DNA of 64,000 nt from Desulfosarcina sp. OttesenSCG-928-A07 (lineage in GTDB: Bacteria > Desulfobacterota > Desulfobacteria > Desulfobacterales > Desulfosarcinaceae): NCBI GenBank assembly GCA_030267325.1, contig JAJDJS010000011.1:1-64000 (forward strand). The letters run 5' to 3'. Position 1 is the stretch's first letter; the number at the start of each line of letters is the position of its first letter. Positions 1 to 9,777 of this stretch are shown in pieces. The translations under genes were made by a program, and so were the position numbers. Under the pieces are notes generated by a model that searched no databases, was not told the DNA's origin, and saw nothing but the letters and a program-made list of their open reading frames with translations.

Positions 1-20
1 CTGCATTGGAAAGCTGAGAC

Positions 21-1100
21 ATGACGACTAATTCACCCCGATGGAAAGTACCGGGATTCTACTACATGGACGGGGCGCTGCTGAACTTTCTGGAGCTGCT
101 CGAAACCTGCGGTCTTCCAACCTTTGCTGAAGTGTATGGCACCATGCCCTGCAAATGGGACGGCGGCAGACCGATTCGTACCCAGCTATCTCCTGGCGCC
201 CCTCCCCCTGTTTTCGAACAATACCGGAAAAAAGGCATCGAAATATACCTTACCTTCAATTCCAATCAATTGACGGAAGAAGATCTGGACGATGAAGTTG
301 GCAACAAACTGCTCCAAGAAGCGGATGGCGTCATCATTGCCTCGCCCATCCTGAATGACTACATACGCGACAAATACCCCAACGTATCTCGCACCGCTTC
401 CTGTATCCAGTCAATCATCTCTCACAGGAACAAAACTCAGGATCATTACAAAAAGCTCTGCGATGAATACGACAAGGTCGTCATCGGCACGACGCACCTT
501 TTCAATGCGGATCCGGAACGCAGTCTTGATCTGAAATTTATTGACCAGTTGGACAGGGACAAGATCGAGATCATGGTGAACGATAATTGTACTTTCGATT
601 GTCCCCATCGGACAACACATCACACCCTGGTCGCCAGACACAACAAAATTCAGACAAAAGAATCATTTCAGAAAGTGGTTCAGTTCTTTCAAACATACTG
701 TTCGGCGAATCTGACAGCAAAGGGGGGCACCAACCTGATCCTCACCAACGCCATGATCGCGACACTGAAACAAATGGGCTTTCGCCATTTCAAGCTTGCC
801 GGGAGAGATTTGCCAGGCTCGTATGTACTGATCGAAATCGTACGGTATATTGTACCGGAACGGATCCAACCGCTCATCAGCATGAGCTTGTCTCACATCT
901 TGCAAAGCTCGGCAATTAACTCGTTCATCCCTGTCTTGCAACACCATATCAAAATGGCTCTGGCCTCTGCTACCCAGCCGCCTGCTTCCGAGGCTGAACA
1001 ACAGGCAATCTTGTCATTTGTCCCTGTGTTGCAGTCTCACATCAACGATGCCCTGGCTTTTGTTCACCGTATTCAAAAATCACCGGATGCCAAACAGTGA
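21..1100 (+). CDS. Unrecognised cytosolic protein, possibly U32-peptidase-like barrel
   Basis: A 359-residue protein with no signal peptide or membrane segment. I do not recognise a characterised family. Residues 70-130 alternate hydrophobic strands and helices, as in a TIM-barrel. A CxxxC pair (C190 and C194, in NDNCTFDCPHR) with several nearby His recalls the Cys-rich loop of U32-peptidase-like proteins; this resemblance is weak. The C-terminus carries an internal duplication: SFIPVLQHHIKMALA at 301-315 and SFVPVLQSHINDALA at 332-346, each predicted helical. A purine-rich site (GGAAAG) lies upstream of the ATG. The next gene is convergent, so there is no operon context on this side. Confidence 0.6.
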   Translation: MTTNSPRWKVPGFYYMDGALLNFLELLETCGLPTFAEVYGTMPCKWDGGRPIRTQLSPGAPPPVFEQYRKKGIEIYLTFNSNQLTEEDLDDEVGNKLLQEADGVIIASPILNDYIRDKYPNVSRTASCIQSIISHRNKTQDHYKKLCDEYDKVVIGTTHLFNADPERSLDLKFIDQLDRDKIEIMVNDNCTFDCPHRTTHHTLVARHNKIQTKESFQKVVQFFQTYCSANLTAKGGTNLILTNAMIATLKQMGFRHFKLAGRDLPGSYVLIEIVRYIVPERIQPLISMSLSHILQSSAINSFIPVLQHHIKMALASATQPPASEAEQQAILSFVPVLQSHINDALAFVHRIQKSPDAKQ

Positions 1101-1218
1101 TCCTGTTCCAGCCGGAAAGCGCACATAACCCGCGCTTTATAGAGTGCATTTTCGGCGACACATCCGGCCTCCGGCCAAACGATCCGTTTGAGCACCTGAG
1201 CTGATAAACGGTGCGAAG

Positions 1219-2082
1219 TTAATACATTTTTCGTTTGGAAAACCCCTGGCCGATGACGTTGAAGGTATTTTCCATGATGATAAAGGCATCCGGATCAATG
1301 ACCAGGACAATTTCCTCAAGGCGCTTTAACTGAATCGTGTTGATTACGGTGAGAATAATGCGTTTTTCATTCCCGGTATAGGCGCCGATGCCGTTGAGAT
1401 AGGTCGCACCCCGGTTGAGCTTGGTATGGATTTCATTCACAATTTTTGTGTAATGGTCTGAAATGACAAACACCATTTTCCGCTGGTTGGACATGGACAA
1501 CACATACTCCAGCGTCTGAGAAGAGATAAAACTGGTAAACAGGGAATAAAGCACCAGGTCCATCTCCAGCACCGCGAAACTACAACAAAACACAACAAGA
1601 TTGAAGGTAAAGGTAAAGGCGCCGATCCGGATGGAAAATTTTTGATTCAGGATGATGCCGATAATATCGGTTCCACCGGTTGACCCGAGGGAATGCAGTG
1701 TGATTCCCACGCCCGCACCCATGAGCACGCCGCCGGCCAGAACCGCCAGGATGGGCTCGTTAATGGGCAATGTAAAGTTGACCAAATCCATGACCAATGA
1801 AACAAATGCCATACCGTACAGGCTGTACAAGAAAAACCGGCGGCTGAGATAAATCCACCCCACAAGAAAAATAGGGATGTTGATGATCAGATACCACAAG
1901 CCGGGTGACAGCAACCCGGTGGTATAGTAAATTAACAGCGTTACACCGGAAATACCGCCGGTCACGAATTCATGGGGAATGGCAATCGCCTTTACACCCA
2001 CGGCAAATACGGTGGCGCCGAGTGATATCAAAAGGAGATTCCAAAAGACCGAAGAGGTCAGACGATAAGAAAAAATGGCCAT
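1219..2082 (-). CDS. YitT family membrane protein (DUF161 plus DUF2179)
   Basis: An integral membrane protein of 287 residues from the chosen ATG. The N-terminal two thirds hold about five hydrophobic segments with the Gly-rich pattern of the DUF161 repeat (GGISGVTLLIYYTTG; GAGVGITLHSLGSTGGTDI). The last roughly 90 residues form a soluble DUF2179 domain ending in MENTFNVIGQGFSKRKMY. The family is widespread; a transport or sensing role is suspected but not established. An in-frame ATG 24 codons upstream exists, but residues 1-24 of that longer form are polar and unlike the family start. The gene is divergent from the nitroreductase gene. Confidence 0.85.
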   Translation of the reverse strand: MAIFSYRLTSSVFWNLLLISLGATVFAVGVKAIAIPHEFVTGGISGVTLLIYYTTGLLSPGLWYLIINIPIFLVGWIYLSRRFFLYSLYGMAFVSLVMDLVNFTLPINEPILAVLAGGVLMGAGVGITLHSLGSTGGTDIIGIILNQKFSIRIGAFTFTFNLVVFCCSFAVLEMDLVLYSLFTSFISSQTLEYVLSMSNQRKMVFVISDHYTKIVNEIHTKLNRGATYLNGIGAYTGNEKRIILTVINTIQLKRLEEIVLVIDPDAFIIMENTFNVIGQGFSKRKMY

Positions 2083-2195
2083 GTTAACGCATCCCCGGGT
2101 TGAATGGGCCGGAAAACATCTCCCGCTTTTAATTTCTGTTTTGTTGATGAACACAAAAGAGTCGTGCCTATATGTTTTGAGAAAGGCTTATCACC

Positions 2196-3185
2196 ATGGC
2201 ATTATCTGTCAAGCCGGATTCCGACGAAAAAACTTCCCTGATAGGGGATCATCCCTATCATCCCGTAACCCTTTCCATTGACGCGATTCATTGTATCGGC
2301 TGCGGCGCATGCTTGGCCGTGTGTCCCAAAGACACCCTGGCGATTGAAGACGGCCATGTGAAGATTATCGGAAATGAATCCCTTTCCTGTGATCATTGCG
2401 CGGCCGCCTGTCCGGCCGAGGTCATCCGGGTCATGGCGGTGGAACCTGCCGGGTTTCACTTTGAGACCTTTCAGGCGGATTCAAAATGGCTTCCACCGGG
2501 TCGGTTTGACACCGCCGCCCTGGTCAATCTCATGGGATCCCGCAGGTCCTGTCGTCATTTTTCGGCAGCTCCGGTTTCTATGGCTGTATTGACCGATCTG
2601 ATTAAAGCGGGTATTACCGCGCCTTCAGGAACCAATTGCCAGCCTTGGACCTTCACGATCCTGCCGGATCGGGATGTCCTGGATCGGTTTGGGCAGAAAG
2701 TCGGTGCATTTTTTCAAAAAATGAACCGGATGGCGGAAAAAAAATGGCTGCGCAAAGGACTCCGGCTGATGGGAAAACCCCAGTTGGACAACTACTTTGA
2801 ATGCCACTATGCCACGGTGAAACAGGGGCTTGACGCTTTTTTTACAGAAAGCAAAGACCTTTTATTCCACGGTGCAATGGCGGGAATGGTGGTGGCGGCC
2901 CAAAAAGATGCGTCCACGCCTGTGGAAGATGCGCTTCTGGCCACCCAGAATATCCTGCTGACGGCGCATGCCATGGGTCTTGGCGCCTGTTTGATCGGAT
3001 TTGCCGTTGAGGCCATGCGGCGGGATCGGTCCATTGGACAGTTTTTAAACATTCCGGACTCTGAAATTCCCTGTGCGGTGATCGCCCTGGGATGGCCTGA
3101 AGAAACCTATCAGCGGGTGGCCTGGCGAAAACCGGTTGTGATCCGCTGTGTTGCCAAAAACCCGGATGAATCCGGAAAATCATAG
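2196..3185 (+). CDS. Nitroreductase with N-terminal 2[4Fe-4S] ferredoxin domain
   Basis: A 329-residue fusion. Residues 25-85 are a bacterial ferredoxin domain with two cluster motifs, CIGCGACLAVCP and CDHCAAACP. Residues 105-315 are an FMN-dependent nitroreductase fold beginning SRRSCRHFSAAPV, with the PSGTNCQPW substrate/FMN loop and a C-terminal GLGACLIGFAVEA segment. The fusion suggests that electrons from reduced ferredoxin or a low-potential donor reach FMN directly; the substrate is unknown. Such fusions are typical of anaerobes. The neighbouring aldo/keto reductase gene lies 201 bp downstream on the same strand. Confidence 0.88.
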   Translation: MALSVKPDSDEKTSLIGDHPYHPVTLSIDAIHCIGCGACLAVCPKDTLAIEDGHVKIIGNESLSCDHCAAACPAEVIRVMAVEPAGFHFETFQADSKWLPPGRFDTAALVNLMGSRRSCRHFSAAPVSMAVLTDLIKAGITAPSGTNCQPWTFTILPDRDVLDRFGQKVGAFFQKMNRMAEKKWLRKGLRLMGKPQLDNYFECHYATVKQGLDAFFTESKDLLFHGAMAGMVVAAQKDASTPVEDALLATQNILLTAHAMGLGACLIGFAVEAMRRDRSIGQFLNIPDSEIPCAVIALGWPEETYQRVAWRKPVVIRCVAKNPDESGKS

Positions 3186-3386
3186 GGACATCGATTAAAA
3201 CGTCCTGAGATGGCGCCGGTTTTTTCGGATGAAGGGTTTACCTTTGCAACCCCCTTCAAGTGTGCCAATTGAAAACCACTTTACCATCACAACACTGATG
3301 TTCCGGTTGGCGGGTTGGCTGAAAACCACTCCGGGGTTCAGACTGAACCGGCCGGAAAACCGGACCCTACCAAACAGGAAAACGCC

Positions 3387-4346
3387 ATGCGCACTGTTGT
3401 TCTGGGACAAACAGACATTGAGCTGTCCGCCATTATCATGGGAACCTGGCAGGCAGGAAAATCCATGTGGACAGGAATTGACGACGCGGAAAGTGAAAAG
3501 GCGATACAGGCCGCCATGGATGCCGGTATCACCACCTTTGATACAGCCGAGGTCTATGGCAATGGACATTCGGAAAAAATACTGGGAAAAGCCATCGGCA
3601 AAAATCGGGATCAATGCCGGATTCTCTCAAAAGTATTTTCCAATCATCTCCAGTATGACCAGGTTATTGCCGCCTGTCACCGATCCCTGAAACATCTGGG
3701 GACCGATTATCTGGATCTTTATCAGATTCACTGGCCGCCGGGCAGTTTTGGTGCCAAACCCGTCCCCCTGGAAGAAACCCTGCGGGCCATGATTGAGTTA
3801 AAGACACAGGGGAAAATCCGTGCCATCGGTGTGTCCAACTTTTCCCATGAACAGCTTATCGCCATCCGGAAAATCAGCCCCATCGACAGTCTTCAGCCAC
3901 CTTATTCACTGCTGTGGCGCCATGCGGAAACCAACATCCTGGATTGGTGCCGGAAAAATCAGGTTACCGTGCTGGCCTATTCTCCCATGGCCCAGGGCCT
4001 TCTCACGGGAAAATTCGAACTCGACCACCAGTTTGAAAAAGGCGATCACCGCAGCCGCAACCGGCTATTTCAGCCAAGCCTGGGTCCTGTTGTCCAAACC
4101 GCTCTGGCGGGCATTCGGGACCTGGCCCAAAAAAAAGGAATTTCCATGGCTGAACTGGCCCTTGCCTGGGTTATTGCCAAACCCGGGGTCTGTGCCATTG
4201 CCGGTGCGCGAAATGCCCACCAAGCTGCCGCCAATGCCGGTGCGGCCAATGTTGTACTGACACCGGCCGACCTGGAACACCTGGAGCAGATCACCCGTCC
4301 GGTGATGGACCACCTTGATGATAATCCTGTACAATGGAATGGGTAG
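3387..4346 (+). CDS. Aldo/keto reductase
   Basis: A 319-residue NAD(P)H-dependent oxidoreductase of the AKR superfamily. Visible signatures: the N-terminal strand VLGQTDIELSAIIMGTW, the catalytic Asp/Tyr segment FDTAEVYGNGHSE, the central DLYQIHWP, VSNFS, and the nucleotide-binding C-terminus (IAGARNAHQAAANAGA). The start was set at the ATG after AGGAAAACGCC, because residues encoded upstream do not match the family. The stop overlaps the likely start of the rhomboid gene by 8 bp, so the two are probably cotranscribed. The substrate cannot be inferred. Confidence 0.87.
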   Translation: MRTVVLGQTDIELSAIIMGTWQAGKSMWTGIDDAESEKAIQAAMDAGITTFDTAEVYGNGHSEKILGKAIGKNRDQCRILSKVFSNHLQYDQVIAACHRSLKHLGTDYLDLYQIHWPPGSFGAKPVPLEETLRAMIELKTQGKIRAIGVSNFSHEQLIAIRKISPIDSLQPPYSLLWRHAETNILDWCRKNQVTVLAYSPMAQGLLTGKFELDHQFEKGDHRSRNRLFQPSLGPVVQTALAGIRDLAQKKGISMAELALAWVIAKPGVCAIAGARNAHQAAANAGAANVVLTPADLEHLEQITRPVMDHLDDNPVQWNG

Positions 4347-5202
4347 GTATCTCTTGTCTCCTCAAAAAACGTCTCAGACCACTGCAGTCCTGTGTCCGAA
4401 TTGTCGCCGGCTTGTCAGCACGGATGAACATCGCTGCCCTTACTGCGGGGTGGTGGCCCCTGGTGCCAGATGGAAACATTCTTTTTTTGCAAAAGGACTG
4501 ACAGATACCCGGCGTTTTGTGGAAATTCTCATTATGGTCAACGGGATCATGTACCTGGTCTCGCTTCTCTTGAGCCACTCCGGGCCTCATGTATCGTTAA
4601 ACCCACTATATTTTCTGTCTCCGGACAGCCAGAGCCTGATTTTGCTCGGCGGCACCGGAACCATCCCCATTGACCGGCTTCACCGATGGTGGTCGCTGCT
4701 TTCTGCCTCCTATCTCCATGGCGGGATTTTTCACATTATTTTCAACATGCTGGCCTTGCGGCAGATCGCCCCCTTGATCATCCAGGAATATGGCACCTAC
4801 CGGATGTTCATCATTTATACCCTTGGCGGAGTTGGCGGATCTCTGGTTTCTTATCTGGCAGGTGTGCAGCTTACCATCGGCGCCTCAGCCGCGATCTGCG
4901 GCCTTATCGGCGCGGCCCTGTATTATGGCAGACACCGCGGCGGCACATACGGCCAGACCATCTATCGTCAAGTTGGCGGGTGGGCCCTGGGGCTTGTGGT
5001 GTTCGGCCTGTTGGTTCCGGGAATCAACAACTGGGGGCACGGCGGTGGAATCGCCGCCGGTATTCTGCTGGGCATGATGCTGGGATACCAGGAGCGGAAA
5101 GTGGAAACATTTGCCCAGCGCCAAATTGCCATTGTTCTGATGCTGGGAACCGCTTTGGTGTTGGTGTGGGCAGGGGTAACAGCCCTGCTTTACCAGTTAT
5201 AG
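4339..5202 (+). CDS. Rhomboid family intramembrane serine protease with N-terminal zinc ribbon
   Basis: A 287-residue membrane protein. Residues about 18-40 hold a CPNC...CPYCG zinc ribbon, followed by six to seven hydrophobic segments. The rhomboid catalytic dyad is visible: Ser183 in GASAAICGLIGA and His234 in NNWGHGGGIAAG. The L1/TM2 HGGIFHIIFNMLALRQI motif is also present. The protein should cleave transmembrane segments of substrates in the inner membrane. An alternative TTG start lies 8 codons upstream. The zinc ribbon may recruit substrate or partner; that is an inference. Confidence 0.9.
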   Translation: MGRYLLSPQKTSQTTAVLCPNCRRLVSTDEHRCPYCGVVAPGARWKHSFFAKGLTDTRRFVEILIMVNGIMYLVSLLLSHSGPHVSLNPLYFLSPDSQSLILLGGTGTIPIDRLHRWWSLLSASYLHGGIFHIIFNMLALRQIAPLIIQEYGTYRMFIIYTLGGVGGSLVSYLAGVQLTIGASAAICGLIGAALYYGRHRGGTYGQTIYRQVGGWALGLVVFGLLVPGINNWGHGGGIAAGILLGMMLGYQERKVETFAQRQIAIVLMLGTALVLVWAGVTALLYQL

Positions 5203-5245
5203 ATGAAGCCACGGATTTTTTTATGGCAGGACGCCTTGTCCGGGT

Positions 5246-5995
5246 TTATCCGCTTCCGGATTCATACACTTCATCCTCTGGAAGATTCGGTCTGGCAGCA
5301 GCCTGGGTGGCCAACTGATCACACCGTTCATTGCCGGGTGTTCCGGCGTGTCCCCTGACCCATACAAAACTGACCGTGTGGTAATCGCAAAGATCCAACA
5401 GGCGGCTCCACAAATCCACATTCAAGGCCGGTTCTCCGGTGCTTTTCTTCCACTGATGCCGCTTCCATCTGGCTGCCCATTTCTTTGTCATACCGTCCAC
5501 CACATACCGGGAATCACTGTAAAGCACCACGGAAGATTTCCCTTTGAGGCTTTCCAGGGCTTTGATGCAGGCCAGAAGTTCCATGCGGTTATTGGTGGTC
5601 CGGCGAAAACCACCCGATAATTCGTACGTCTGGGCGCCGGTATCCGATGCAACGACAGCGCCGTATCCACCGGGACCCGGGTTTCCGAGGCTGGCGCCGT
5701 CAGTGTAAATAATGGTCCGGCCCGTTGTATCCGCTTCTGGAAGGAGGGCTGATGACGAGTGTTTTTTTTGCTTTTTCAGGGAAGGGGCCAGGGTTTTGGA
5801 AGGAGAAGGTGAGGCTGCATGGGCTTTATGTTCGCGAATAAAGTCCTTGGCCTCTTCAAGGGTTACAAAGCCCTTAAAACGGGCGCCAGACACACCATTG
5901 ACCTGCTCATAGGCACCTTGGGCACCGAACCACTGGGTATAAATTCCCGGTCTGTGGCCAACGGCAACCGCATAAAATTTCTTTTTCGTCATCAC
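5246..5995 (-). CDS. rnhA: Ribonuclease HI with N-terminal viroplasmin-like domain
   Basis: A 249-residue protein that degrades the RNA strand of RNA:DNA hybrids. Residues 4-50 form a caulimovirus-viroplasmin/RNase H1 N-terminal domain ([17 protein letters not shown]), which binds hybrids and is common in eukaryotic RNase H1 and in some bacteria. A charged Ala/Ser/Lys linker follows, then the catalytic domain. The acidic residues are visible in [19 protein letters not shown] (Asp), [14 protein letters not shown] (Glu) and [12 protein letters not shown] (Asp), with [18 protein letters not shown] near the end. It is convergent with the rhomboid gene. Confidence 0.93.
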   Translation of the reverse strand: MMTKKKFYAVAVGHRPGIYTQWFGAQGAYEQVNGVSGARFKGFVTLEEAKDFIREHKAHAASPSPSKTLAPSLKKQKKHSSSALLPEADTTGRTIIYTDGASLGNPGPGGYGAVVASDTGAQTYELSGGFRRTTNNRMELLACIKALESLKGKSSVVLYSDSRYVVDGMTKKWAARWKRHQWKKSTGEPALNVDLWSRLLDLCDYHTVSFVWVRGHAGTPGNERCDQLATQAAARPNLPEDEVYESGSG

Positions 5996-6119
5996 GATTT
6001 CTGATTCATCTCATTTTTTTCGCTGTCATCCGGACAAACAACCTGGCTATAAGCCGAAACCCGGGATAAATAAAACCTTTTTTCTCTTGAAAATGTCAGG
6101 TTCTCATCAGACAGAAAGA

Positions 6120-6148
6120 CCGGGGAAGGACACCGACGTCTTCCCCGG
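6120..6148 (-). terminator. Putative intrinsic terminator of the CBM48 gene
   Basis: A 9-bp perfect stem (CCGGGGAAG/CTTCCCCGG) with an 11-nt loop. Read on the minus strand it is followed by TCTTTCTGTC, a moderately T-rich tail. It lies about 60 bp beyond the stop of the CBM48 gene. Confidence 0.55.
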
Positions 6149-6211
6149 CCGATGGCAGTGGATACCGAACCACGCGAACAATAAGCCGGAAATAGCATGG
6201 GATGATATGAA

Positions 6212-6520
6212 TCAAAGATAAAGCATGCCGTTGTTTGCATCTTCATAGACCGTCGGGCAGTATCCATCCGCATCCGGATCGTTTTCCCAGCGGGATTCGT
6301 CCAGGAGGTAACGGAACTGGTAAATACGGCCCGGCTCCAGATCCAGGGTCACACTGAATCCGTCATTTTTCATCTTTTTCATGGGAGTTGCCGTGGGTGA
6401 CCAGTCATTGAAATCACCCACCAGGAATACCGTTTGCGCATCTTTCGCTATTTCCAGTGGGATACTGAATGTCACCTTGCAAATCGGCTTAGACTTCAGA
6501 AACTGTTTTCGAATGCCCAT
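6212..6520 (-). CDS. Stand-alone CBM48/AMPK glycogen-binding-like protein
   Basis: A 102-residue protein that is essentially one early-set beta-sandwich of the isoamylase-N/AMPK-beta type. Residues about 15-90 show VFLVGDFNDWSPTATPMKK, the classic GxFNxW sugar-contact motif, and FRYLLDESRWENDPDADGY. The start was chosen at the ATG preceded by GGAGGGAAAA, 11 codons inside the longest frame. No catalytic domain is attached. In the family such domains bind alpha-glucans or act as regulatory subunits; what this one binds is unknown. It lies downstream of clpB, 84 bp apart, with its own terminator candidate. Confidence 0.85.
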   Translation of the reverse strand: MGIRKQFLKSKPICKVTFSIPLEIAKDAQTVFLVGDFNDWSPTATPMKKMKNDGFSVTLDLEPGRIYQFRYLLDESRWENDPDADGYCPTVYEDANNGMLYL

Positions 6521-6604
6521 TTTTCCCTCCACCAAGCGATCTCTGGTCGCCATCAGATATTTTTGGCGTGCATTTGGACACAGACAAATCCATAGAGACT
6601 CAAC

Positions 6605-9190
6605 TCATTCCTGCCGGAAAGCCAGTTTTTCGCCGTCTGCCTCGGCCATGATGTGGGTGCCGGGCGCGATTTTTCCTTCCAGGATTTCCATGGCCAGGGG
6701 GTTTTCAATCTGCTTCTGGATGACCCGTTTGAGCGGCCGGGCCCCGTAAACCGGGTCATATCCCTGCCGGACAATCAGGTCCCGTGCGGAATCCGACAAG
6801 ACCATCTCAATTTTTTGGTCTGCCAGCCGGTCTGAAAGCCGTTTCATCTGGATATCAACGATTTTCCCGATTTCCGCCTGGGTGAGGTTGAGGAAGATGA
6901 TGGTATCGTCAATGCGGTTCAAAAACTCCGGTTTAAAGCTGGCCCGCAAGGCCTCAGTGACCCGGCGCTCCATTTCTTCCCGGTTTGTTCCGCCCAGTTC
7001 CTGGATATACTGGCTGCCGATGTTGGATGTCATGATGATGAGGGTGTTCTTGAAATCCACGGTTTTGCCCTGACCATCAGTCATACGGCCGTCATCCAGA
7101 ATCTGGAGCAGCACATTGAATACTTCGGGATGGGCCTTTTCGATCTCATCAAACAAGATCACCGAATAGGGTCGCCGCCGGACCGCTTCGGTCAGGTAGC
7201 CGCCTTCGTCATAGCCCACATATCCGGGAGGCGCGCCAATGAGCCGGGATACCGAGTGCTTTTCCATAAACTCCGACATGTCAATGCGGATCATGGCCTG
7301 CTCGGAATCAAAGATAAACTCGGCCAGGGCCTTGGCCAGCTCGGTTTTTCCCACGCCGGTGGGGCCCATGAAGATAAAGGAACCAATGGGCCGGTTGGGA
7401 TCCTGAAGTCCGGACCGGGCCCTTCGCACCGCGTTGGCAACGGCGGAAATGGCCTCATCCTGGCCGATGACCCGCTCGCTGAGCCGCTCTTCCATCTGGA
7501 TGAGTTTCTGGCGCTCGCCTTCCAGCATGCGGCTTACCGGAATACCGGTCCACCGTGAAATCACTTCTGCCACATCTTCATCATCCACTTCTTCCTTGAG
7601 CATCTTGGTATCGGCCTGCATGGCAGCCAGACTTTCCTTGGCCTTTTCCAGTTGCTGCTTCAATTCGGTGCTGCGGCCATAGCGAAGTTCCGCCACCTTT
7701 GCCAGATTGCCCTCCCGCTCGGCCCGCTGCTCATCAATGCCCAGTTGTTCCTGGGCTTCCTTGATGCGGCGGATGTCCTGGATCAGCTTTTTCTCGCCTT
7801 CCCAGTGGGTTTTCATGCTGGCCATCTGGGTTCGCATTTCTTCCAGTTGATCTTCCAGCCGGGCCAGCCGCTCTTTGGATGCCGGGTCAGTTTCTTTCCG
7901 AAGGGCTTCCCGTTCAATTTCCGCCTGGAGAATCTTGCGCTGAACTTCGTCAATCTCAACCGGCATGGAGTCAATTTCAATCCGCAGCTTTGACGCGCAT
8001 TCATCAATCAAATCAATGGCTTTATCCGGCAGAAACCGGTCTGCGATATACCGCTGGGACAAGGTGGCGGCTGCCACAATGGCCGAATCCTTGATGCGCA
8101 CCCCGTGGTGAACCTCGTATTTTTCCTTGAGGCCCCGCAGAATGGAAATGGTGTCCTCCACAGAGGGTTCGCGCACCATGACCGGCTGAAACCGCCGCTC
8201 CAGGGCTGCGTCTTTTTCAATATACTTGCGGTATTCGTTCAGCGTGGTGGCCCCCACGCACCGCAGCACGCCGCGCGCAAGGGCAGGTTTGAGCATGTTG
8301 GAGGCGTCCATGGCCCCTTCCGTGGCCCCGGCCCCCACCAGGGTGTGAAGCTCGTCTATAAAAAGGATGATTTCACCTTCCGCCTGCTCCACTTCCTTGA
8401 GCACGGCCTTGAGCCGGTCTTCAAATTCGCCTCGGTATTTGGCCCCGGCAATGAGGGCACCCATATCAAGGGCCACCAGCCGCCGGTTTTTGAGGCTTTC
8501 GGACACATCGCCCGCCACAATGCGCTGGGCAAGGCCCTCCACTATGGCGGTTTTTCCCACGCCCGGCTCGCCGATGAGCACCGGGTTGTTTTTGGTCCGG
8601 CGGGAAAGCACCTGTACAATGCGTCGGATTTCCTCATCCCGGCCGATTACGGGGTCCAGCTTGCCGCTGCGGGCAATGTCGGTCAGATCCTGGCTGAATT
8701 TTTTTAAGGCTTCATATTTTTCTTCGGGATTGGGATCGGTAATGCGCTGATTTCCCCGGATATCCATCAGCACCTGGAGCACCGCCTCCCGGTTGACGCC
8801 GGCAGATGCCAGTATCCGCGCGGCTTCGCCGCCGGTTTTGGCATCGCACAGGGAAAGCAGAATATGCTCCACACTGGTGTATTCGTCTTTCATATTGCCG
8901 GCTTCGGAAAAGGCGGATTCCAGGACTTTTCTGGCGGTGGCGGAAAAATAGAGTTCTCCGCCGCCAGAGACCTTGGGCAGCCGGTTGATGGCTTCTTTTG
9001 CATCACGGATGATTTTCTCTTCAGACGCGCCCAGTTTTTTGAATACGGACCGGGCCACGCTGTCCTTGTCTTCCAGCATGGCGGAAAGCAGATGTTCGGG
9101 TTCAATCTGCTGGTTTCCATGGGTGGAGGCCAGCGTCTGGGCTTCCTGGATCAACTCCTGGGATTTTATGGTAAACTTGTCAAACCGCAT
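6605..9190 (-). CDS. clpB: ATP-dependent disaggregase ClpB
   Basis: An 861-residue Hsp104/ClpB chaperone that, with DnaK, extracts polypeptides from aggregates. Domain order: Clp_N (residues 1-145), AAA+ 1 with Walker [10 protein letters not shown], the coiled-coil M-domain (about 400-525, Glu/Lys/Gln rich), AAA+ 2 with Walker [10 protein letters not shown], and the ClpB D2-small C-terminal domain. The length matches the family. The start ATG follows a GAGGAG site; the longer upstream frame has no family similarity. There is no ClpP-binding IGF-type loop, as expected for ClpB rather than ClpA. Confidence 0.97.
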   Translation of the reverse strand: MRFDKFTIKSQELIQEAQTLASTHGNQQIEPEHLLSAMLEDKDSVARSVFKKLGASEEKIIRDAKEAINRLPKVSGGGELYFSATARKVLESAFSEAGNMKDEYTSVEHILLSLCDAKTGGEAARILASAGVNREAVLQVLMDIRGNQRITDPNPEEKYEALKKFSQDLTDIARSGKLDPVIGRDEEIRRIVQVLSRRTKNNPVLIGEPGVGKTAIVEGLAQRIVAGDVSESLKNRRLVALDMGALIAGAKYRGEFEDRLKAVLKEVEQAEGEIILFIDELHTLVGAGATEGAMDASNMLKPALARGVLRCVGATTLNEYRKYIEKDAALERRFQPVMVREPSVEDTISILRGLKEKYEVHHGVRIKDSAIVAAATLSQRYIADRFLPDKAIDLIDECASKLRIEIDSMPVEIDEVQRKILQAEIEREALRKETDPASKERLARLEDQLEEMRTQMASMKTHWEGEKKLIQDIRRIKEAQEQLGIDEQRAEREGNLAKVAELRYGRSTELKQQLEKAKESLAAMQADTKMLKEEVDDEDVAEVISRWTGIPVSRMLEGERQKLIQMEERLSERVIGQDEAISAVANAVRRARSGLQDPNRPIGSFIFMGPTGVGKTELAKALAEFIFDSEQAMIRIDMSEFMEKHSVSRLIGAPPGYVGYDEGGYLTEAVRRRPYSVILFDEIEKAHPEVFNVLLQILDDGRMTDGQGKTVDFKNTLIIMTSNIGSQYIQELGGTNREEMERRVTEALRASFKPEFLNRIDDTIIFLNLTQAEIGKIVDIQMKRLSDRLADQKIEMVLSDSARDLIVRQGYDPVYGARPLKRVIQKQIENPLAMEILEGKIAPGTHIMAEADGEKLAFRQE

Positions 9191-9246
9191 GGTGTATTCT
9201 CCTCGTGTTGACAAAAAATGCGTATGATATTGGGCTGTATTTAAAA

Positions 9247-9274
9247 AATATAAGGATATGTGGGATACTGTCAA
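9247..9274 (-). promoter_or_regulatory. Sigma-70-like promoter of clpB
   Basis: On the minus strand the -35 TTGACA (9269-9274) and -10 TATATT (9247-9252) are separated by 16 nt, about 60 bp upstream of the clpB ATG. No CIRCE element (TTAGCACTC inverted repeat) is visible, so HrcA control is not supported. Confidence 0.6.
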
Positions 9275-9381
9275 TCGATTGCGGATCTGTTTGTTCAGGA
9301 CTTGCCTTGGAAGATGAGACCCGTGCATCCCGGACGGCCATTATGGTATTTTTGACGATAAATCAGCCAGGAGGCAACCGT

Positions 9382-9614
9382 ATGCCAGACAGGCACGCGC
9401 TTTGTCAGCAGATATGGCCCGCGGAAGTTCTGCGGCAAATGGAGGTGAAAAATTCCTTTACCGGGTACTTCCGCGATCAGGCCGAAAAACAGCCGGATGC
9501 TGTCATTGATTTTTATGGATGTGAAATGCGTTACGGCGAGCTGAACTGAAAAATGGACTAATCCGAAACAGGTAGGTTTATACGGGCGATGTGGGGCTAT
9601 TGGATGAAGAAGGC
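9382..9614 (+). pseudogene. Internally deleted AMP-dependent acyl-CoA ligase remnant
   Basis: A perfect AGGAGG site precedes an ATG. The encoded N-terminus (FRDQAEKQPDAVIDFYGC...MRYGELN) is that of acyl-CoA synthetase/adenylation enzymes, but it stops at 9547-9549. About 30 bp later, in another frame, YTGDVGLLDEEG encodes the late adenylation motif that in intact enzymes lies about 350 residues further on. The gene therefore lost its middle, including the P-loop, and was frameshifted. The rest of 9615-9777 holds nothing I recognise. Intact ligases occur elsewhere in the window (35164-36918), but I cannot show that this derives from them. Confidence 0.7.
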
Positions 9615-9777
9615 AATGATCCTGATCCATTGACCCGGAGCGTCAGACCATTTTGCCATCTGTGGTCAACCGAAAGTACGGGAAAAGAGCAGATTCACCC
9701 GATAGCCCAAAGCTTGTGACCTGAAGCAGGTTATTTGGCATTGGATTTTTCTATCGTGCGGAAAAGACAGTTGGCTG

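Noticed and set aside
8105..8707. 200-codon plus-strand frame opposite clpB
   Set aside because: It is a shadow of the AAA+ 1 domain coding sequence.
9191..9381. CIRCE or sigma-32 control element before clpB
   Set aside because: No TTAGCACTC inverted repeat or clear sigma-32 boxes were found; only a sigma-70-like promoter fits.
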